From Pezizomycotina sp. ARF18 (Eukaryota > Ascomycota), in assembly GCA_002224055.1 (NCBI GenBank), contig AZLU01000323.1:1-35245 (forward strand): a stretch of 35,245 nucleotides of DNA, written 5' to 3'. Both the position numbers and the translations under genes were made by a program. Numbering within the stretch: the first letter of the stretch is position 1; each line of letters begins with the position of its first letter. The notes beneath the pieces were generated by a model that saw only the letters and a list, made by a program, of their open reading frames with translations, searched no databases and had not been told where the DNA came from. This document shows, in pieces, positions 31,330-35,245 of this stretch.

Positions 31330-34315
31330 AAGGTTTAATAGTATATATAACGCCCGCGACGTACTAAGCACTCCTTAATATAATCTAACTAGCTATTAAT
31401 AAAGATATTAATCTTATCAATTATCAATACGTCCTACTTAGCTTTAATAACGCTAGAGCTTATTCTTATTACGTGGCTATTTAGTAGAAGTAAGCGACTA
31501 AAAGATTTTTAATGAATTTAATCTAATAAATATATGACCTATTTAAACTATATAATATTATTCTTATTAACTATATATAACCCTCTTTGCCTAATAAATA
31601 CTGGTACTATCTTTATAAATAATACCTTTACGTTAAATCTACAGATCTTATGATACTATAGTAAAAGCATAAATATTAAATATTCCTTTATATATTAATC
31701 GATATTCTATCCTAGTCATTCTTAGGGTTATATGCTTAGGCGGACGTTCGCTTATAATATTAATAATAAAAGGTTTTTAACCCTTAAATATATAACTCTA
31801 TATTATAATAGATATTTTAAGAGCTTTAAACGATAGCTATAAATATTTCTAGCGTATTTTATCGTCAGTTAAATAGAGCTTTTAAGCTATAATATAGAAT
31901 TAAATATTATTTTTTAATAATACTTGTTAAACTATACGGTACTAGGCTTTATAGTAACTTCGTACCTTATATTGTTAACTAATATAAATAAATTATTTCT
32001 AATAATTCTTAGAATCGCGTAGAAATCGCGGTTAATAAGCTTAAACGCTTATTTAAAACTTATTAATAAAGATTTTACCGATTATTTATAATGTTAAGCG
32101 ATTATTAATAGATATTATAGATAATCGATATACGCTATAATATCTTATAGGTACTTAAAATCGTATAAAGTAGCGATTTAAACTCGGTTATAGTCCTATA
32201 CTTAAGGGCCCGGTATTTCGTTAAGTAATAGTAGAGATATATTAATTTAAAGTATAGAGTAGCTTTCTATCGGTAGATTTTTGATGTAGGAAAATAAACT
32301 TTATTGTTACGTGATATATTAGTGTCGATCTCGCGCAGACGGGACGGATTTGGGGACCCTCTTATTGCCCGCCGGGTTCCGGTGCCACTTTTATTAGCCC
32401 GCCGCGCCGACTAGCCTATTCTAGAGCGCGACGCGAATTCCCGCTAAGACCTTTTATATATAAAATAAATAAATATATCGAGTATTTTAACTTTTTTATA
32501 ATATATTTTAAAAATCTTATATTTTTAGATAATTTTTAGATATATAAAGAGCTTTTTATACCGCTTCTTTATATAAATATTTATTAGATATACTACTAAG
32601 CTACTTTACTTTTTATACTAGTACTTTACTAATCTTATTTAATAATATAATTATATATATATAAATTTAAATTTTAAACTATATACTTAAAAGTTATAAA
32701 ACTCTAGAAATAAAGTATTACTTTATTAGCGCCTAATCCTCCTATAATCTATTTTTTATATCGTTAAGCTTCTAAAAAAGTCTAGATTATAGAGCTTAAT
32801 AGTCTAAATATTCTATAATCTAATAATATATATATCTACGCACGCGTAAACTATTATTAATACTTTTAAAATATTATATAATAAATACCTTAATAACTTT
32901 CTAAACTATACTAAAGTAGCCTTCGTTAACGAGGGTTCTTATAAATCCGCGTTCTAATATATATTTTTATAAATCTTATACTTCTCTAACTATTTTACGA
33001 ATTAGCCTTTATATTAGCCCTTTAGGGATTAAAGATTTATAATCTTCTATAACTTTTTAATCTTTCATCGCTTTACCTTAAAAATAAAAATAAATAAGAT
33101 AAAAATTACTATTTATTTTTTAAATATAAAAGAAAGAAACTCTATATATAAAAAATATAATATACTTTCTTTTTACATACTTAACCTTAAGATACGCTTT
33201 TAGAGGTCTTTAAGCTATTAGGCTTATATTCTTTTTAATAATTTTATACCTTAGCTCTTAATCTCCTTCGCGGTAGCCTTTAATAATACTTACTATTATA
33301 CTACTCTTAACCGCTAGTTTTCTTAAAAACCTACTTATATATATAAAGTACGCTATATTTATCTAATTGTATACTAATCTCTAAACTAAACGAATTTAGC
33401 TTAAAGATAGATATATGCGTTATTAAAAATAAAACTTACGTATAATATATTTAATAATCTAATCTTACTTTTCTTAAAAATATCCGTCTACCCTTATTAA
33501 CTATTTAATTTCCTTCTCTTTCTTTATTATAAAATTTACCTAAGTAAAGATTAATTAAAATTAATATTTCCTCCTCTTTAAAAGTTAACTATATCCTTTC
33601 TCTTATAATATCTACTAAAGATTCTTTAAAGTTAATACTTTAATATTCTAGTCTTAAATAAAAGTCTCTTATTTCTAATCCTAATTATAAATATAATTAG
33701 AGTATTCTATGCTCTATACCGTAAAAATATTTTCTATTCTCTAAAATAAGCTAGTTCCGTTAATCTACCGCCGCTAAAGTTTAATTATATAGATATTTAA
33801 CCGCGAGTTACTTTTTAGCTAATATCTTAAATTATCTATAGAAAATTACTATTTATAAGATCTATAGGTACCTTCTTATCTTAAATAAACTTAAAGAAAT
33901 TCTTTAATTTAGACGGTTTTAGCTACGGTAAAAGCGCTATCTTAATAATACTTCTAAACCGCGCGTTAAGAGCTACTAAACTTTAAATATAATAAAATTA
34001 ATTAAACCTAGATATATCCTATTTAAAAATTCTATTATTATTTAAAATAATACATAATCTTTATAAAATCTAGAAATTACTATTTATTAAACTCGCGGTA
34101 AAAGCTATAAGATCGGCTATTTAGCCTTTAAGTACTAAGTTATTTACTAAGATATAGTTTATTATAGTATAATTATTAAGAAGTTAAGCGATCTCGTCGA
34201 TCTAATTAAAAAGGTTTTAGAGATTTTAAAATTTTTAAGCCTTTAAAGTTTTTAAAAGTAGATTTATATATATTAAAGTTAAATATATAATAGAAATACT
34301 CTAAGTCGTTAAATT
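31330..34315. repeat. RIP-saturated AT-rich block (dead repeats)
   Basis: The sequence becomes dominated by TA steps. Over long stretches, for example 33181-33360, I find no CpA and no TpG at all, while CpG, CpC and CpT steps remain. This is the mark of repeat-induced point mutation, which turns CpA into TpA on either strand of duplicated DNA. All frames are full of TAA and TAG. The original element cannot be read with confidence. One small island at 32282-32388 keeps CpA/TpG. Confidence 0.8.
32282..32388. repeat. short island that escaped RIP
   Basis: Inside the RIP-saturated block this stretch keeps several TpG and CpA steps and becomes GC-rich. It begins near TGTAGGAAAATAAAC at 32285. The GC-rich part continues to about 32453, but without CpA/TpG. 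It may be a boundary or LTR fragment of a different, low-copy element. Confidence 0.45.
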
Positions 34316-34610
34316 TGTAGGATAAAGATCAAAATTGTCAATTGTATAAAGAATAAAACTATCTAGAGGGCAGTATCCTACCATTTATATACAAAAGGAA
34401 TTCCATATAAAACGAATCTTCACGATATTAATATCCTCGCATCGATATATACCGTTTGTACAGAGCTCGGCAAGATCGGTCGATACATAGCGCTACGGGC
34501 AATTCTCATATATTCGTATCGTTTAATGTTCCTTTACTACTTATATCTAATGCCTCCCTTGCCCGCTACGGGCCGAGCCTCCCTATTCTTTATATCTAGG
34601 ACAGGGCGCA
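34316..34610. repeat. non-RIPed segment, possible LTR of the copia element
   Basis: CpA and TpG steps return abruptly at TGTAGGATAAAG (34316) and persist to about 34610. Read on the minus strand, it follows the copia reading frame, begins after a purine-rich AAGGGAGG stretch (near 34555) and ends in CCTACA. That is the place and shape expected for a 3' LTR, but no second LTR is in the window to prove it. Confidence 0.35.
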
Positions 34611-35245
34611 CTCCTAGGCCTACCTTAGTTTAACGATACGCAGAGCTAGCGTTTAGTAAATATATCGGCGACGTTATCGGCCGATATAATACGCGCTAGC
34701 GCGATCTTAATCTTTATTTTCTCCCTAATAATAATATTATATCGATATACTTAGTTCGTTTATTGTTATTAAAGTTATAAGCCGCGTTTATAGCTAGGTA
34801 GTAGGCGCTCGTATTATTAATTTTTAATTTAACGGAAATTATTTCTTATTACCAGTAGCCCGGTCTATTAGTTATAAGTAGACTCGACCGGAGTATCCTT
34901 CTAAGCTATACTACCTCGAGTCGCGGCGCTAAGTACTATATATTTTATTTTTTATTAATTAAATAGCGACGGTAGTTTATTTATAAGATACGAATAATAC
35001 TACTCCTTTATATATTATAAAGGCGTAGCTACTAACTAAGTAGTAATTCTTCGGCTTAAGTAAAGTCGCTATCTATATTATCCTAAGGCTATATCTCTTT
35101 ATCGGTACTACTGTCGGCTAAAGCGTAGGCCATACTTACGCGTTTCCTATAGATAGCGTAGTAAACCGCATATGCGATATATTATATCCCTAGGAGATAG
35201 TAAAGGTAGCTATTCTAACTAAGCGAAGGCTAGTTTTAAACGCGT
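34610..35245 (-). mobile_element. Ty1/copia retrotransposon, 3' end of pol (RNase H), RIP-damaged, partial
   Basis: Minus-strand reading reveals the end of a copia polyprotein: a KRTKYIDI segment near 34741-34764 (family: ARTKHIDIRYHFIRE), IREKIKIKIALARI, and DNVADIFTK at 34652-34678, a near-invariant copia C-terminal motif. Before it lies INNTSAYYLAINAAYN, matching the family's 'DNxxAIxLAxNP' region. In-frame TAA/TAG codons and at least one frame break show it is dead. The reverse transcriptase and integrase would lie beyond the right edge of the window. Confidence 0.75.

Noticed and set aside
31330-34315. CRISPR-like or satellite array in the AT-rich block
   Set aside because: No regularly spaced identical units; the monotony comes from TA enrichment.

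Overview
The window reads as a piece of a filamentous ascomycete (Pezizomycotina) genome. The signs are short introns of about 53-103 bp with GTRNGT donors, CTAAC/CTRAY branch sites and YAG acceptors; fungal families such as PTH11-type seven-helix receptors, F-box proteins, a DUF7703 membrane protein, an EF-hand MscS channel and an M35-like secreted protease; and a right end saturated with the marks of repeat-induced point mutation (RIP). Genus and species cannot be told from the sequence alone.

Layout. 1-772 (-): edge-truncated sorbosone dehydrogenase-like gene. 1829-3407 (+): F-box gene in many frames. 3663-4266 (-): HD-domain, cyanamide hydratase-like gene. 6644-7221 (+): small secreted protein made of four similar cysteine repeats behind a Kex2 site. 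8164-9820 (+) and 15654-17593 (+): two paralogous seven-helix PTH11-like receptors with introns at matching places. 10531-10949 and 11718-12127 (+): unrecognised small genes. 12568-14167 (-): BAHD-type acyltransferase. 18723-20071 (+) and 21584-22584 (+): two more F-box/LRR-like genes. 20953-21384 (-): possible small gene. 24295-26424 (+): EF-hand MscS channel. 27292-28439 (+): M35-like metalloprotease. 28982-29849 (-): DUF7703 membrane protein. From about 31.1 kb the sequence turns AT-rich and RIP-mutated, and it ends inside a Ty1/copia element on the minus strand.

The most striking general feature is that almost every recognisable gene is broken by single-base frame changes, while its protein sequence, introns and motifs stay clear between the breaks. 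In-frame stops not explained by an indel are rare. This fits either an unpolished long-read assembly or a block of recently silenced accessory genes. It is not what RIP does to genes, since RIP makes C-to-T changes. I therefore give the outer limits of each gene and list the frame breaks; coordinates of single open frames would mislead.

The genes do not form a recognisable biosynthetic cluster. The mix of surface receptors, secreted proteins (repeat protein, metalloprotease), an acyltransferase, F-box proteins and a RIP-silenced retrotransposon flank resembles fungal accessory or subtelomere-like chromatin. That last point is inference.
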